From NCBI RefSeq assembly GCF_037080055.1, contig NZ_JBAOJI010000002.1:62001-126000 (forward strand): a stretch of 64,000 nucleotides of DNA, in the 5' to 3' direction. The notes below the pieces were generated by a model. The model made no database searches, had not been told where the DNA came from, and saw only the letters and a program-made list of their open reading frames with translations. The stretch comes from Halovenus sp037080055 (GTDB taxonomy: Archaea > Halobacteriota > Halobacteria > Halobacteriales > Haloarculaceae). The position numbers and the translations under genes were made by a program. Shown here piece by piece: positions 17,539 through 26,458 of the stretch. How positions within the stretch are numbered: the stretch's first letter is position 1; every line of letters starts with the position of its first letter.

Positions 17539-18248
17539 GGTTCTCGTGGATCGAATACGTCCGCACGCTGGTCGGTTACGACGCCGTATCGCGCCGCGTC
17601 GACGGATTCCGGCGGCTCACTATCGGCGTACCGCGCGTCGAAACTCGCCCGAATCGACTCCCGCACGCAAGCCCGCGCCGCCGCGCCGACTTCGGTCGCG
17701 CTGCCGCTGAATTCGGACTGCTCGCCGTCTGTGGCGCTCCCAACCACGATAGCGTCCGTCGTCGTCCCAGTGATCCCGGCGATATCGAGCAACGTTGCTG
17801 TCTTCGCCTCCGCGACTACACTCACCAGATTCGCCTGTGCCCCGTCGGTCAACGAACGCCTGGTTCCGACGACGATATTGACCGTCCCGACCTCTGGTGG
17901 CTCGGCTTCGGACTTATTGCCTTCGTGAGTATCTTCTGGATCTGCCGGGAGCGTCGCCGGATTCGAGAGTCCGACAGTTGCATAGGCGACGACGGGGCCG
18001 AGCACAGCGCCTCGGGCGTGTTTCACGTCGACGCCCGTGAGCAGTGTTGGCCCCGGTGTCTCGAATCCCGCCTCGTCTCGCCGTTCGCGGCTGTACTGAT
18101 CGATATCTTCTCGCTCCCAGCCCTCGGGGACCGTGATGTTGTACGCCGCTGGCGCGCACTCGAAGCCGCCGCTGTAGCCAGTCGAGAGCCACCGGGTGTT
18201 CGGGCTGTGCAGTTGCAATACCCCGTCGCTGAGTGTTGGCTCAAACAT
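17535..18248 (-). CDS. cbiZ: Adenosylcobinamide amidohydrolase CbiZ
   Basis: 237 residues from ATG 18248, overlapping the upstream cobY-cobD stop by 8 bases. The sequence (STGYSGGFECAPAAYNITVP, TLLTGVDVKHARGA, IVVGTRRSLTDGAQANLVSVV) matches CbiZ. It cleaves the aminopropanol arm from adenosylcobinamide to give adenosylcobyric acid, which is how archaea salvage incomplete corrinoids before CbiB re-attaches the arm. Its presence together with CbiB and CobY marks the archaeal salvage route. A longer frame to 18299 would overlap cobD further and adds a Cys/Arg-rich stretch unlikely to be coding. Confidence 0.9.
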   Translation of the reverse strand: MFEPTLSDGVLQLHSPNTRWLSTGYSGGFECAPAAYNITVPEGWEREDIDQYSRERRDEAGFETPGPTLLTGVDVKHARGAVLGPVVAYATVGLSNPATLPADPEDTHEGNKSEAEPPEVGTVNIVVGTRRSLTDGAQANLVSVVAEAKTATLLDIAGITGTTTDAIVVGSATDGEQSEFSGSATEVGAAARACVRESIRASFDARYADSEPPESVDAARYGVVTDQRADVFDPREP

Positions 18249-19851
18249 CGCCGAGCACCTCCAGCAGTCGGTCGTTCTCTTCGGGTAATCGGACGGCAAC
18301 CCGAACGTGGTTGTCGAGTCCGCGGAATGTCCGTGCGTCTCTGAGGATAACTCCGTGCTCGCTGGCCGTGTTCAACACGTCGTCGACCGATCGGTCCCCC
18401 ACGTCGAGCAAGAGGAAGGGTGCCGCTGACGGAGCGACATCGAACTCGCCTGAGAGTGCTTCACGCAACCGTTCACGCTCGCGGTCGACTCGCGCCCTCG
18501 TCTCGGCGACGAAGGCCGACTGGGTGAGACAGTGCGTGCCGACGGCCAGTGCCGGCGCGGAGAGGTTCCACGTCCGCCGCGTCGCCCGGAGCGCCTCGCT
18601 GAACCGCCCGGTCCCGATAGCAAATCCGGTGCGGATTCCCGGCATACCGAAGAGTTTCGTCAACGCTCGCGCGACGACGACGCCGTCGGTCCCGGCCAGC
18701 GACGGCTGCTCGGTGAACCCGAGGAAGGCCTCGTCGACGAGTAGTGTCGTCCCTGCCGCTCGACAGTCGGCGGCGAACCCCGCCAACTCGTCGCGGTCGT
18801 ACAACCTCCCTGTCGGGTTGTTCGGGTTGCAGACAATCACGAGGGCGTGTTCGGCCGGATCGGCGTCCAGCATCTTATCTTCGTCGAGGAAGACTGGCTC
18901 CCCGCCCTGCAAGCGGACTTCGCGGGCGTACTCCCCGAAACTCGGTGCGGGGACGAGGACGGAGTCACCAGGGCTGACAGCAAGTTCGATAGTCCGGCGG
19001 ATGGCGGCGAGTCCGCCCGGCGTCGGCACGACTGAGTCGGGATCACAGCCGATGTACTTCGCGGCCGCCTCACAGTAGCGCTCGGGTGGCTCCGCCGGAT
19101 AGCTCTGTATCTCCGGAAACGCCTCCCGGTAGACCCGCTCTGTCCCTGGCGGGACCCTCGGATTCGTGTTCGCGCTGAAATCGAGCACGTCTGAGCGGTC
19201 GCTGCTGCCGTGGGGCTCCCGACCGACGCGCTGTGCGGCTTCGATCCCACCTGTCGAGCGAGCGGTTTCGGGCGAGCGCTCGCCCAGCAGCGACTCAGCC
19301 ACCGCAGCATCCTCGGGATAGTTGACGTTCACTGCCAGCCGAGCATCGTATGACAGATACCGATTCTCTCCCCCGTCACCGACGATATTCACTCCCGTCG
19401 AAGCGATTGTCTGGCCATCTTCTGTCATCGTCGTCTCGCTACTCACTCCGATCGTTCCTTTGAGGGTATCTGGAACACACACCGAAAGTGAGCCGCTGTC
19501 GTAGTGCGCCAGTACCCTGTCGAGTATCTCACCGTCGAGCAGCGGGAGGTCGGCAGCGACTGTCAGCACTGGGCTATCGATCTGATCGAGGGCGTGTCGG
19601 AGATCCTCCACGTATCCCTCGCCCGGTGTCTCGACAATCCGCAGGCCGTCGCCCCCTGGTTTCGAGTCGAGATGGCGATGAGTCTTCGGTGTCTGTGGCG
19701 AGACAGCCGCATAGACGGTCTCGATTCGACTGCCCGCGAGCGCCGAGAGCACGCGGTCGACCATCGGTTTTCCTGCGATCTCGTACAGCGGCTTTTCGGT
19801 GTCGGCGTCGAGGCGGGTGCCGCGGCCGCCACACATCACGAGAGCGTCCAC
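18241..19851 (-). CDS. cobY-cobD: CobY-CobD fusion: GTP:adenosylcobinamide-phosphate guanylyltransferase plus threonine-phosphate decarboxylase
   Basis: 536 residues read from GTG 19851. Residues 1-200 are a nucleotidyltransferase of the CobY type (VDALVMCGGRGTRLD, then TEKPLYEIAGKPM and VAADLPLLDG). Residues 221-536 are a PLP enzyme of the CobD type (LDFSANTNPRVPPG, CNPNNPTG, ALTKLFGMPGIRTGF with K399 the PLP lysine). CobY activates AdoCbi-phosphate as AdoCbi-GDP; CobD makes (R)-1-amino-2-propanol O-phosphate. The reading frame is continuous through the linker with no stop, so it is a true fusion, unless a sequencing error has removed a stop. Sequence upstream of the GTG is Arg/Gly-rich and overlaps cobS. 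These activities are more often encoded by separate genes. Confidence 0.88.
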   Translation of the reverse strand: MDALVMCGGRGTRLDADTEKPLYEIAGKPMVDRVLSALAGSRIETVYAAVSPQTPKTHRHLDSKPGGDGLRIVETPGEGYVEDLRHALDQIDSPVLTVAADLPLLDGEILDRVLAHYDSGSLSVCVPDTLKGTIGVSSETTMTEDGQTIASTGVNIVGDGGENRYLSYDARLAVNVNYPEDAAVAESLLGERSPETARSTGGIEAAQRVGREPHGSSDRSDVLDFSANTNPRVPPGTERVYREAFPEIQSYPAEPPERYCEAAAKYIGCDPDSVVPTPGGLAAIRRTIELAVSPGDSVLVPAPSFGEYAREVRLQGGEPVFLDEDKMLDADPAEHALVIVCNPNNPTGRLYDRDELAGFAADCRAAGTTLLVDEAFLGFTEQPSLAGTDGVVVARALTKLFGMPGIRTGFAIGTGRFSEALRATRRTWNLSAPALAVGTHCLTQSAFVAETRARVDRERERLREALSGEFDVAPSAAPFLLLDVGDRSVDDVLNTASEHGVILRDARTFRGLDNHVRVAVRLPEENDRLLEVLGDV

Positions 19852-20582
19852 GCCACCACCCCCGCGTGTAGTGCCGCCACCCGGGCGAGTTCGTTCGTTG
19901 CGCCGATTACGTCGCCGCTCACACCGCCCAGGTTCCTCCTCGCCCACCAGAAGACGACGACGGAGGTTCCGGCGGCCGCGAGGAGTGCCACTGCGCCCGG
20001 GAGCAGTCGTGGCCACGTCAGCGCCGCCGCCGGAATCGCCAGTATCGCCACGACGGCAGCATCTCCCGCGGTTGCGTTTCCGGTCAGCGAGGAGCCAAGT
20101 CCCTCGTGTGCCGCCGTCCCGAGACAGACCAGCACCGCCATCGCTCCCTTCGCGGCGACTTCTGCGACGACGACGAGCAGCAGCGCTCTCCTCGGCAGGC
20201 TGGCAACACCGACCGCGGCCGTCCCGAGCGCGAAGACGACGAGCGCGACGGCGAGCACGCCGCCAGTTCCGACCTCGGTGTCGGTCATCACCGCGCGCCG
20301 GCGCTCCTGACCGCCGTGGACGACTGCCGCGTCACCCAGATCAGCCACGCCGTCGAGGTGGGTGATCCCCGTTAGGCCGTAGAGGAGCGCGACGAAGACG
20401 GTGGCGACGGTCACGGCCGGGCCCGGCAGCACGAAGACGGGGGCGAGGAGCGCGCCGATGAGCAGACCGACGAGGGGAAAGGCCGCCGGCGTCCGTCGGA
20501 ACGCGTTCCAGTCGCGCTCGCTCCCGCCGACCGGGATCCGTGAGAGGAAGCCGACCGCTCCCCGGACGGCGGCGACACTCAT
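19836..20582 (-). CDS. cobS: Adenosylcobinamide-GDP ribazoletransferase CobS
   Basis: 248 residues, integral membrane protein with about six hydrophobic segments. The diagnostic motif GITHLDGVADLGDAAVV, followed by RRAVMTDTEVGTGG, corresponds to the metal-binding catalytic region of CobS. It joins AdoCbi-GDP with alpha-ribazole (phosphate) at the membrane. Start overlaps the cbiB stop (ATGA); its stop lies 16 bases inside cobY. Confidence 0.92.
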   Translation of the reverse strand: MSVAAVRGAVGFLSRIPVGGSERDWNAFRRTPAAFPLVGLLIGALLAPVFVLPGPAVTVATVFVALLYGLTGITHLDGVADLGDAAVVHGGQERRRAVMTDTEVGTGGVLAVALVVFALGTAAVGVASLPRRALLLVVVAEVAAKGAMAVLVCLGTAAHEGLGSSLTGNATAGDAAVVAILAIPAAALTWPRLLPGAVALLAAAGTSVVVFWWARRNLGGVSGDVIGATNELARVAALHAGVVAWTLS

Positions 20583-21496
20583 GGACTCACCCCCGACAAT
20601 CCCGCAACGACGCCAGCGAGCAAGAAGGCCAACAGCCCAGCGCCCGCGACGATCCAGGTTCCGCGACGGGCCTCACTCGCTGTGGGCAGTGCCGCGTCGG
20701 GATTGAGAACGTACGTCTCGGCTTTCGCCAGCCTGACATCCAGCACCGCTGCGAGCGTGGCCATGGGCCAGCCAGAGTTCGGCGACGGCGGCGCAGCGGC
20801 CCACTCGCGTGCCCGAAGCAGCACGCCCGGGTCGCCTGCCGCGACGGCGAGACAGACGGCGCTGATCCGGGCCGGTAGCCACATCACGATATCGTCGAGG
20901 CGAGCGCTCGCCCACCCGACGGGCTTGCTCTGATATCCGAGCATCGAATCGAGTGTGTTCACCGCCTTCACCCAGACGGCAGCGCCCACCCCGACCGCGA
21001 GCGAGACGTGTACGCCGAGTGCGAACGCCGTCAGCGGTGCCACCACGCCGTCGGCGAGGTTCTCCGCCGCACTCTCGACTGCGGCGCTCCGGAGTTCTCC
21101 CGCCGAGAGGGAGTCCGTCTCTCGACCGACCAGCGCGCTGACCGACTCGCGCGCGCCTGCAGAATCAGTTCCGGTCCCGTCGATCACCTCCCTCGCGACC
21201 GAGACGAGCATCCGCAGGCTCACCGTCGAAAAGAGTACGAAGCCCGCGAGAATCGCACCGACCATTGGCCCGACTTCCAGCGCTGCCGCAGTCACAGCCG
21301 CCCCAAGCAGGCCGGCCCCGAGTGGTAGGGTGAGGGCGACGAGCGTGCCGACGAGTTTCGGGCACCTCCATTTCCGGTCGAACGGGATGACGAGACGGCC
21401 GAACAGCGCGACCGGATGGACTCGCTCCGGGGGTTCTTCGAGCAGGAGATCACCCGTCAGCGAGAGGCTGACCGCCCCCATCGCTGTCAATCCCAT
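20579..21496 (-). CDS. cbiB: Adenosylcobinamide-phosphate synthase CbiB
   Basis: 305 residues from ATG 21496; ATG 21481 is an alternative five codons later. Multi-pass membrane protein with the CbiB start signature DLLLEEPPERVHPVALFGRL and internal ESAAENLADGVVAPL and TLDSMLGYQ. It attaches aminopropanol phosphate (made by CobD) to adenosylcobyric acid. The start at 21496 overlaps the stop of the HAD gene by 10 bases, in keeping with the coupled organisation of this operon. Confidence 0.92.
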   Translation of the reverse strand: MGLTAMGAVSLSLTGDLLLEEPPERVHPVALFGRLVIPFDRKWRCPKLVGTLVALTLPLGAGLLGAAVTAAALEVGPMVGAILAGFVLFSTVSLRMLVSVAREVIDGTGTDSAGARESVSALVGRETDSLSAGELRSAAVESAAENLADGVVAPLTAFALGVHVSLAVGVGAAVWVKAVNTLDSMLGYQSKPVGWASARLDDIVMWLPARISAVCLAVAAGDPGVLLRAREWAAAPPSPNSGWPMATLAAVLDVRLAKAETYVLNPDAALPTASEARRGTWIVAGAGLLAFLLAGVVAGLSGVSP

Positions 21497-22161
21497 CGCT
21501 CCCCCCACGCGGCGAGCGTGCCGTCGCCGACGATGCAACTCGTTCCGCCGACCGCCGTGATTCCGCCGTCAGTCCGCGGATCGTCGCCGATGTGCAGCAG
21601 ATCCTCGATTTCGATCCCGAGTTCTTCGGCCACGGCGGCGAAGGCACGTCGATCCGGTTTTCGCCAGCCACAGTCGACACTCGTCACGACGGCCTCGAAT
21701 GCTGTCGTGTCGATTCCCGCACTCTGGAGAGCGTGCTCGGCGAGTCCCGATACCGCGCAGTTCGAGAGGACGGCGACCGGCCGCCGGCTTGCCAGGGTCT
21801 CGATCGTCTGTTCGGCCCCGGGCCGGGGCTCTGCTGGACCCTCGAAGGCGTCGCTGACGGCCGCCTCGACGGTCGGCCGAATCTCCTCACGAACGACTGA
21901 TTCGTCTCGGCTCGCGAGCGCCGCCGTGACGTGGTCGGGCAGCGGAAGCTCACCCCCCTCTTTCACGTCGAGATGCGGCTCTCGGTACGCGTCCGACCAG
22001 TCGTCGGGTATGGTGAGTCCTCGGCTGTCGAGTTCCTGTGCGATTGCTGCGGCGGGGTCGTCCGGCCGCTCGACGCTTACGAGCGTTCCGAACAGATCGA
22101 AGGAAACGCCAGCACACCCACGCACCAATTCGGCCGGCGCTCCGTGCTCACCCCGACTCAT
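21487..22161 (-). CDS. HAD-superfamily hydrolase in cobalamin operon (candidate alpha-ribazole phosphatase)
   Basis: 224 residues from ATG 22161. HAD motif I is SFDLFGTLVSVE, motif II VLSNCAVSG, motif III lysine in WRKPDRRAF, motif IV HIGDDPRTD; the protein belongs to the haloacid dehalogenase-like class with an alpha-helical cap. It overlaps cbiA by 14 bases and cbiB by 10, so it is an integral operon gene. No CobC or CobZ phosphatase was recognised in this window, and this hydrolase sits between the nucleotide-loop genes, so removing phosphate from alpha-ribazole-5'-phosphate or cobalamin-5'-phosphate is a reasonable hypothesis, unproven. Confidence 0.82.
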   Translation of the reverse strand: MSRGEHGAPAELVRGCAGVSFDLFGTLVSVERPDDPAAAIAQELDSRGLTIPDDWSDAYREPHLDVKEGGELPLPDHVTAALASRDESVVREEIRPTVEAAVSDAFEGPAEPRPGAEQTIETLASRRPVAVLSNCAVSGLAEHALQSAGIDTTAFEAVVTSVDCGWRKPDRRAFAAVAEELGIEIEDLLHIGDDPRTDGGITAVGGTSCIVGDGTLAAWGERWD

Positions 22162-23464
22162 CACAGAGCACCTCGATGAAGGAGTCGAACGCACCGCTCT
22201 CGGGGTGGAGATGACAGTACGTTCCGAGGGTTTTGTGCTCGGTCAGGCCGTCCTGCTCTTCGGTGATTCCGTCGCCTCGCACCATCTCGAAGGCGAACTC
22301 TGCGTCAGAATCGACCGTCAGCGAGGAGTAGTGAAACTCGTGACCGCGGCGGTGCTCGCCGCGGCAGGCGGTCAGGGTATCTCGCTGTGCAGCGAGTTCG
22401 ACGTGGTCGAGCGCCTGATAGCGGTCGTGCATCTGCACCTCGGCGGGCAGGACACCGCTCATTTCGTACTCCGCCCCATCTGTTGTCCGTAATTGCTCAC
22501 ACAGCGCCATCAACCCTCCACATTCGCCGAGGATCGGGACTCCCGCTGTCGCCCTGTCGGCGAGGTCGTCGAGCGCGCCGCTGGATTCCAGCGATTCAGC
22601 GTACAGTTCTGGATAGCCGCCGGGGAGATAGACGCCATCACAGATCGGCAACTCGGCGTCGGTCGTCGGCGCGAACGTCACCACGTCGGCGCGACTCCGC
22701 AGTCGCTCGATAGTCGCCGGGTAGGCGAAACAGAATGCCTCGTCCTGTGCGACTGCGACGCGAGCGTCGCGCTGTGCTGGCTGCTCGTCCGTCGTCGCGG
22801 GTTCTGCGGCCGGCGTGGCAACCTCCTGAATCGCTTCGACGTGGATGTGTTCGCTCGCGGTCTGTAACTGATCTGCGGTGAGTCCGGCCTCCTCGCCCAT
22901 TTCCAGTCCAAGATGGCGGTCGGGAATTTCCAGGTCTCCGCCCGGTGGAATCCGACCCAAGTACGCCAGTTCGTTCGGCAGTGCCTCGCGGATGCCGTCC
23001 TCGTGGCGGCCGCCGTGACAGCGCTGGGCGATGACTCCCGCGACTTCGATATCCCGTCCGGCCTCAGCGGCGTACCGCTGGAATCCCAGTGCCGTGGCCG
23101 CGACGCTCTCCATCCCGGCGCTGGCGTCGACGACGAGGACGACCGGCAGATCCAGCGCCTCGGCGACCATCGCGGTGCTCGATCCGTCGCCGTCGTACAG
23201 CCCCATCACGCCCTCGACGAGACAGATGTCGCCCTCGCCGCGGTGGTAGTTCCGGCGGAGACCGTCGGTGCCTTCCAGCCAGCAATCCAGCGTTCGAGAC
23301 GGCCGGTCGAACACCTGCTCGTGGTGGCTCGGGTCGATGAAATCCGGGCCGGCTTTGGCTGGCTGGACCGCGATTCCGGCGTCTTCGAGTGCCGTCCCGA
23401 CTGCGAGCGTCGCGATGGTCTTTCCCACGCCCGAGTTCGTCCCGCCGAGAACGAGTCCGTTCAT
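22148..23464 (-). CDS. cbiA: Cobyrinic acid a,c-diamide synthase CbiA
   Basis: 438 residues from ATG 23464. N-terminal ATP site GGTNSGVGKTIATLA with AKAGPDFIDPSHH; C-terminal glutamine amidotransferase domain with GVPILGECGGLMAL (Cys) and LGTYCHLHPES (His). It amidates side chains a and c of cobyrinic acid. The ATGA start overlaps the cobT stop. A 30-codon extension to 23554 would lie inside cobT and was rejected. A variable Pro/Thr/Glu linker at about residues 210-230 separates the two domains. Confidence 0.94.
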   Translation of the reverse strand: MNGLVLGGTNSGVGKTIATLAVGTALEDAGIAVQPAKAGPDFIDPSHHEQVFDRPSRTLDCWLEGTDGLRRNYHRGEGDICLVEGVMGLYDGDGSSTAMVAEALDLPVVLVVDASAGMESVAATALGFQRYAAEAGRDIEVAGVIAQRCHGGRHEDGIREALPNELAYLGRIPPGGDLEIPDRHLGLEMGEEAGLTADQLQTASEHIHVEAIQEVATPAAEPATTDEQPAQRDARVAVAQDEAFCFAYPATIERLRSRADVVTFAPTTDAELPICDGVYLPGGYPELYAESLESSGALDDLADRATAGVPILGECGGLMALCEQLRTTDGAEYEMSGVLPAEVQMHDRYQALDHVELAAQRDTLTACRGEHRRGHEFHYSSLTVDSDAEFAFEMVRGDGITEEQDGLTEHKTLGTYCHLHPESGAFDSFIEVLCDESG

Positions 23465-24459
23465 GTACGCTCCTCCGTCGGGAATACGTTCTCGTACACC
23501 TCGAGTATTCGGGGACGTAGCTGCTCCATCGGCAGGCCGGTGTCTCGACAGCACCCCAGAACCCCTCCCATCCCGACGCCTTCCTTCGCTTCTCCTGCGA
23601 CGTAGCCGTTCAGTGCCTGATGGTCACGCTCCTCGAATCTGGGGTCGGTAACCGAGAGAGTGAGGCCGAGTTCGTCGGCGAGCGCGTGGATTGCGGCGCT
23701 GTCGTCGTCTGCGACGAAGGAGGTCGTCGCCAGCGATAGCTCCGCGTCGACGCCGGCGTGACGGACCAGTGCGCCCGCAGTAGCCAGTTGGGTGCCGCCG
23801 GCGAGTGTCACGTCGGTCCCGGATTCGGTGGCACCGATAGTCAGTCCCATGACGGCTGCGAGGACGGGATCACCCATCGTCTCGACTGCGCGGATCGGCT
23901 CTCCGGCCGCAGCCCCCTCGGCGAGACCGCTCGCTTCCCGTCCCTCGCTGACGACCCGCTCTTTCAGGCTGACTGGATTCTCGGGTAACGAGGAGGAGAC
24001 GCTCGCGCGCTCGCCGAGCGCACTCAGGACGCCCAGTGCAGTCGTCGTTCCGCCGGGAATCGTTTCGCCGATCAGCACGCGTTCGTCCGGGAGCGCGCGA
24101 CCGACTCGCTTCCCGGCGGCGACGATCTCCGCCGCCGAGTGGACTGCTGTCGGCTCCCGGATATCGGCTCCGACTCCCCCACCGAGATCGACCGTCGGAA
24201 CTGCTGTTTCGCTCGCGAGGCCGGCATCGACGGCGAGCACGTCGAGTCCGAGCAGTTCCCGGGCCGCCCGCGTCATCACTGCAGGGGTCGGACAGCCCGT
24301 CGGACTCACAGGTACCGGTCGACCCGCCGACCGACCGTACTCGACGAGTTCGAGATCGACCGCTGGCGTGTGTGCCATCAACTCGGGATCGGCACCGGCG
24401 GCGCTGATCCCGTCGATGCGAGCCGTCTCGGTGTTCCCCCCGACGAGTAGCAGCCGCAT
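23461..24459 (-). CDS. cobT: Archaeal CobT, nicotinate-mononucleotide-dependent phosphoribosyltransferase (TIGR00303/UPF0284)
   Basis: 332 residues. The sequence LLVGGNTETARIDGISAAG, SPTGCPTPAVMTRAARELLG, LIGETIPGGTTTALGVL and TLAGGTQLA follows the archaeal CobT-like family. It makes alpha-ribazole-5'-phosphate from a lower-ligand base and nicotinate mononucleotide. The family is divergent from bacterial CobT and the base used cannot be read from sequence. Three bases separate it from cbiX2 upstream. Confidence 0.85.
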   Translation of the reverse strand: MRLLLVGGNTETARIDGISAAGADPELMAHTPAVDLELVEYGRSAGRPVPVSPTGCPTPAVMTRAARELLGLDVLAVDAGLASETAVPTVDLGGGVGADIREPTAVHSAAEIVAAGKRVGRALPDERVLIGETIPGGTTTALGVLSALGERASVSSSLPENPVSLKERVVSEGREASGLAEGAAAGEPIRAVETMGDPVLAAVMGLTIGATESGTDVTLAGGTQLATAGALVRHAGVDAELSLATTSFVADDDSAAIHALADELGLTLSVTDPRFEERDHQALNGYVAGEAKEGVGMGGVLGCCRDTGLPMEQLRPRILEVYENVFPTEERT

Positions 24460-24462
24460 CGA

Positions 24463-25245
24463 TCAGGACCGCGAACTGCCGTCGCCGTCGGTTGCGACCG
24501 GCTGTCGAGTTCGGGCCAGTTCCGCCTCGAAGGGCTCGGGCGCGGACTCGTCGAGTGCTCGCTGCTTTTCGATCTCGGCGTGGATGGCGTCGGTAATCCG
24601 GGGATGGCTGCCGAGTGGTCCGGCGTACTCGATCCCGCCGCGGCCGAGTTCGAGTTGTTCGGGAATCCGTTCGGCGGTGGCTTCACTCTCCCCCAAAAAG
24701 AGCGGTACTGCGACCACGGCCGGATTACTGACGTTGTATCTGACACACTCGACGGCGGGATTCTGGAGCAGATAACAGCTTACCACCTCCCCGTACTCGG
24801 TGCGGTCGCGCAGCCGAGCGGCGTGTTGTTCGGCTGTCTCCCGGTGGTCAGGCTGTGAGTTGCTCCCGAACCCGACCAGCACGAGTGAACTTTCCGGCCG
24901 CGGGGTGACCAGCGAGCTGGCCTTCTGTTCGATCACGTCAGTCACGGCATCGCTCGCGCCCGGTGGCTCACAGTAAACCACCTCCCCGGAGATATGCGAC
25001 AGCGCTGCCGGCACGCCGCGAGTCGTGTCGTGGTTGTGTGCGATCCGCATCGGTACCGCATACACTCTGTCGGCTGATAACCCCCGTAGCTGTTCCCGGA
25101 GTTCCTGGACTGGTTCGGTCTCGTAGGTCGCCGTCTCGACGGTGTCGACCCCAGACCGATCGGCGAGCCGTCCCGCGTGTGTCTCGAATAATTCTCCGGC
25201 GTCCGACCGCTCCCGGCCGATGAGGACGATTGATTCCGTTGTCAT
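24463..25245 (-). CDS. CbiX-like protein, second copy (first gene of late operon)
   Basis: 260 residues. Two degenerate CbiX-type repeats can be seen: the first with VLIGRERSDAGE and YAVPMRIAHNHDTTRG, the second with VLVGFGSNSQPDHRE and VAVPLFLGESEATAERIPEQ. The first repeat has histidines in IAHNHD, but the usual GHGSR loop is GRERS in one and GFGSNS in the other, so chelatase activity is uncertain. The C-terminal 30 residues are a disordered acidic/basic tail. It heads the minus-strand operon, preceded by a good TATA-like element. Candidate roles are a chelatase-like or cobalt-delivery function; compare the canonical CbiX at 4677. Confidence 0.7.
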   Translation of the reverse strand: MTTESIVLIGRERSDAGELFETHAGRLADRSGVDTVETATYETEPVQELREQLRGLSADRVYAVPMRIAHNHDTTRGVPAALSHISGEVVYCEPPGASDAVTDVIEQKASSLVTPRPESSLVLVGFGSNSQPDHRETAEQHAARLRDRTEYGEVVSCYLLQNPAVECVRYNVSNPAVVAVPLFLGESEATAERIPEQLELGRGGIEYAGPLGSHPRITDAIHAEIEKQRALDESAPEPFEAELARTRQPVATDGDGSSRS

Positions 25246-25450
25246 GGGTCGCCTGTTTTCCTCCGGTAGTTCAATCTCATCTTAATTATACCAAATTCGC
25301 TTGCTCTAGCCGTCGCCGTGAACTCAAAAATAACTTGTGGTCCTCCCGGCGCAACCGGTAAACTGCTGTCGTGCCTGGTGTGTGTATGGCGAGTTCGACC
25401 GGCGGCGGCGATGGCTCTCGACCACTATCTACGACCCGCGGGGCACCCCA
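25246..25450. promoter_or_regulatory. Divergent intergenic region with promoter of the late cobalamin operon
   Basis: On the minus strand a GGTATAATTAAG element at 25281-25292 lies about 40 bases upstream of the cbiX2 ATG (25245), giving a leader of roughly 10-15 nt. A CCACAAGTT string (minus strand, 25333-25341) is shared with the cbtB upstream region at 33330-33338. No clear TATA element is seen close to the plus-strand ORF at 25451. Confidence 0.5.
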
Positions 25451-25699
25451 ATGAACCACGACCGGATCCACGCTCGCGAACCACAGCAGGATTCCGAGCG
25501 GTGGGCAAGCGGGCGAATCGACGCACTTCGGGAGAAAGACGGCCACTGCGTCGTCACCGTCACGCCGGACGATTCCGACGGACAGGTCGAACTCACGGTC
25601 ACGTTCGCCGTCCGGGATCTGTTCGTCAGCCGCCTCCCGATCGACGACGGTGAATCGCCGCTCGGCGAACGGATCTGGTATCGCAAGCGCGGTGGATGA
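25451..25699 (+). CDS. Small haloarchaeal protein of unknown function
   Basis: 82 residues from ATG 25451. The sequence alternates charged residues with short strands (IDALREKDGHCVVTVTP, VELTVTFAVRDLF), suggesting a small beta-rich fold. Upstream in-frame codons to 25337 are Cys/Arg-rich and unlikely to be translated. It is convergent with cbiE and flanked on both sides by cobalamin genes, so a link is possible but unsupported. I do not recognise a family with certainty. Confidence 0.6.
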   Translation: MNHDRIHAREPQQDSERWASGRIDALREKDGHCVVTVTPDDSDGQVELTVTFAVRDLFVSRLPIDDGESPLGERIWYRKRGG

Positions 25700-25705
25700 C
25701 CGATC

Positions 25706-26458
25706 TCAGTCCGCTCGAACGACGAACACGGAGAGATCCGAGAACGGTGAGTCGTGTTCGGCCTCAGTTGTTCGCTCCGCCAGTTCCGAAAGCGTCGTCC
25801 GTGTGATCGACTCTTCTTCGTGTGTCAAGTGTTCGAGAACGAGTGCTTCCAGCGACCCGTCGGCCCCGGTATCGAGTAGATCCGCGGCGATATCTTCGGG
25901 CATCCAGTCGTACGGTCTCGGCAAGACGAGCAGGTGTCGATCACCCGCGACCGCCCGGATTCGGTCCAGATCCGTCGAGATGTCACCGCTTTTGTGCAGC
26001 GTGACGAATCGGCTGTCTTCCATCGGTGTCCGCGCTCTGCTCGCGGCGATCTGCAGCGATGAAATGCCTGGGATCACCTCGACCGGCCGGTCAACCGCAG
26101 CCTCGACCTTGCCGACGAACTGATAGCCGGAGTGGTTCGGATCACCCATCAGGACTGCCGTTCCCTGTTCGCCGTCTGCCACTCGCTCGCCGAAGGTCGA
26201 CAGCGCCTCGGCTTCGTCGCGATAGCCGCAGGTCAGCGCCTCGGCCTCGACGATGTCGCTCACGAAGTCGACGACCGTCTCGAACCCGACGACGACATCT
26301 GCCTCGCTAATTGCTCGCCTGCCGCGCGGGGTCAGGTACTCGGGATTTCCCGGTCCGATCCCGACCGCGGGAACTGCTCGATCAGTGTCGACCGACTCCG
26401 GTGTCGCGGCCGCCCGATCGGCCGGATCGGGGCCGCTGTCGAGATCGTACTCACTCAT
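25706..26458 (-). CDS. cbiE: Cobalt-precorrin-7 C5-methyltransferase CbiE
   Basis: 250 residues from ATG 26458, overlapping cbiC by 8 bases. After a 30-residue acidic tail the methylase fold begins AVGIGPGNPEYLTPRGRRA; GDPNHSGYQFVGKV supplies the GDP motif and VIPGISSLQIAASR the third signature, all CbiE-like. It methylates C5 of cobalt-precorrin-7. CbiT, the C15 methyltransferase and decarboxylase often paired or fused with CbiE, is not fused here and not seen in the window. Confidence 0.88.
   Translation of the reverse strand: MSEYDLDSGPDPADRAAATPESVDTDRAVPAVGIGPGNPEYLTPRGRRAISEADVVVGFETVVDFVSDIVEAEALTCGYRDEAEALSTFGERVADGEQGTAVLMGDPNHSGYQFVGKVEAAVDRPVEVIPGISSLQIAASRARTPMEDSRFVTLHKSGDISTDLDRIRAVAGDRHLLVLPRPYDWMPEDIAADLLDTGADGSLEALVLEHLTHEEESITRTTLSELAERTTEAEHDSPFSDLSVFVVRAD

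Noticed and set aside
25246..25450. B12 riboswitch upstream of cobalamin operons
   Set aside because: No B12-box-like conserved string was seen here, before cbtB or between cobN and chlID, and leaders are too short.
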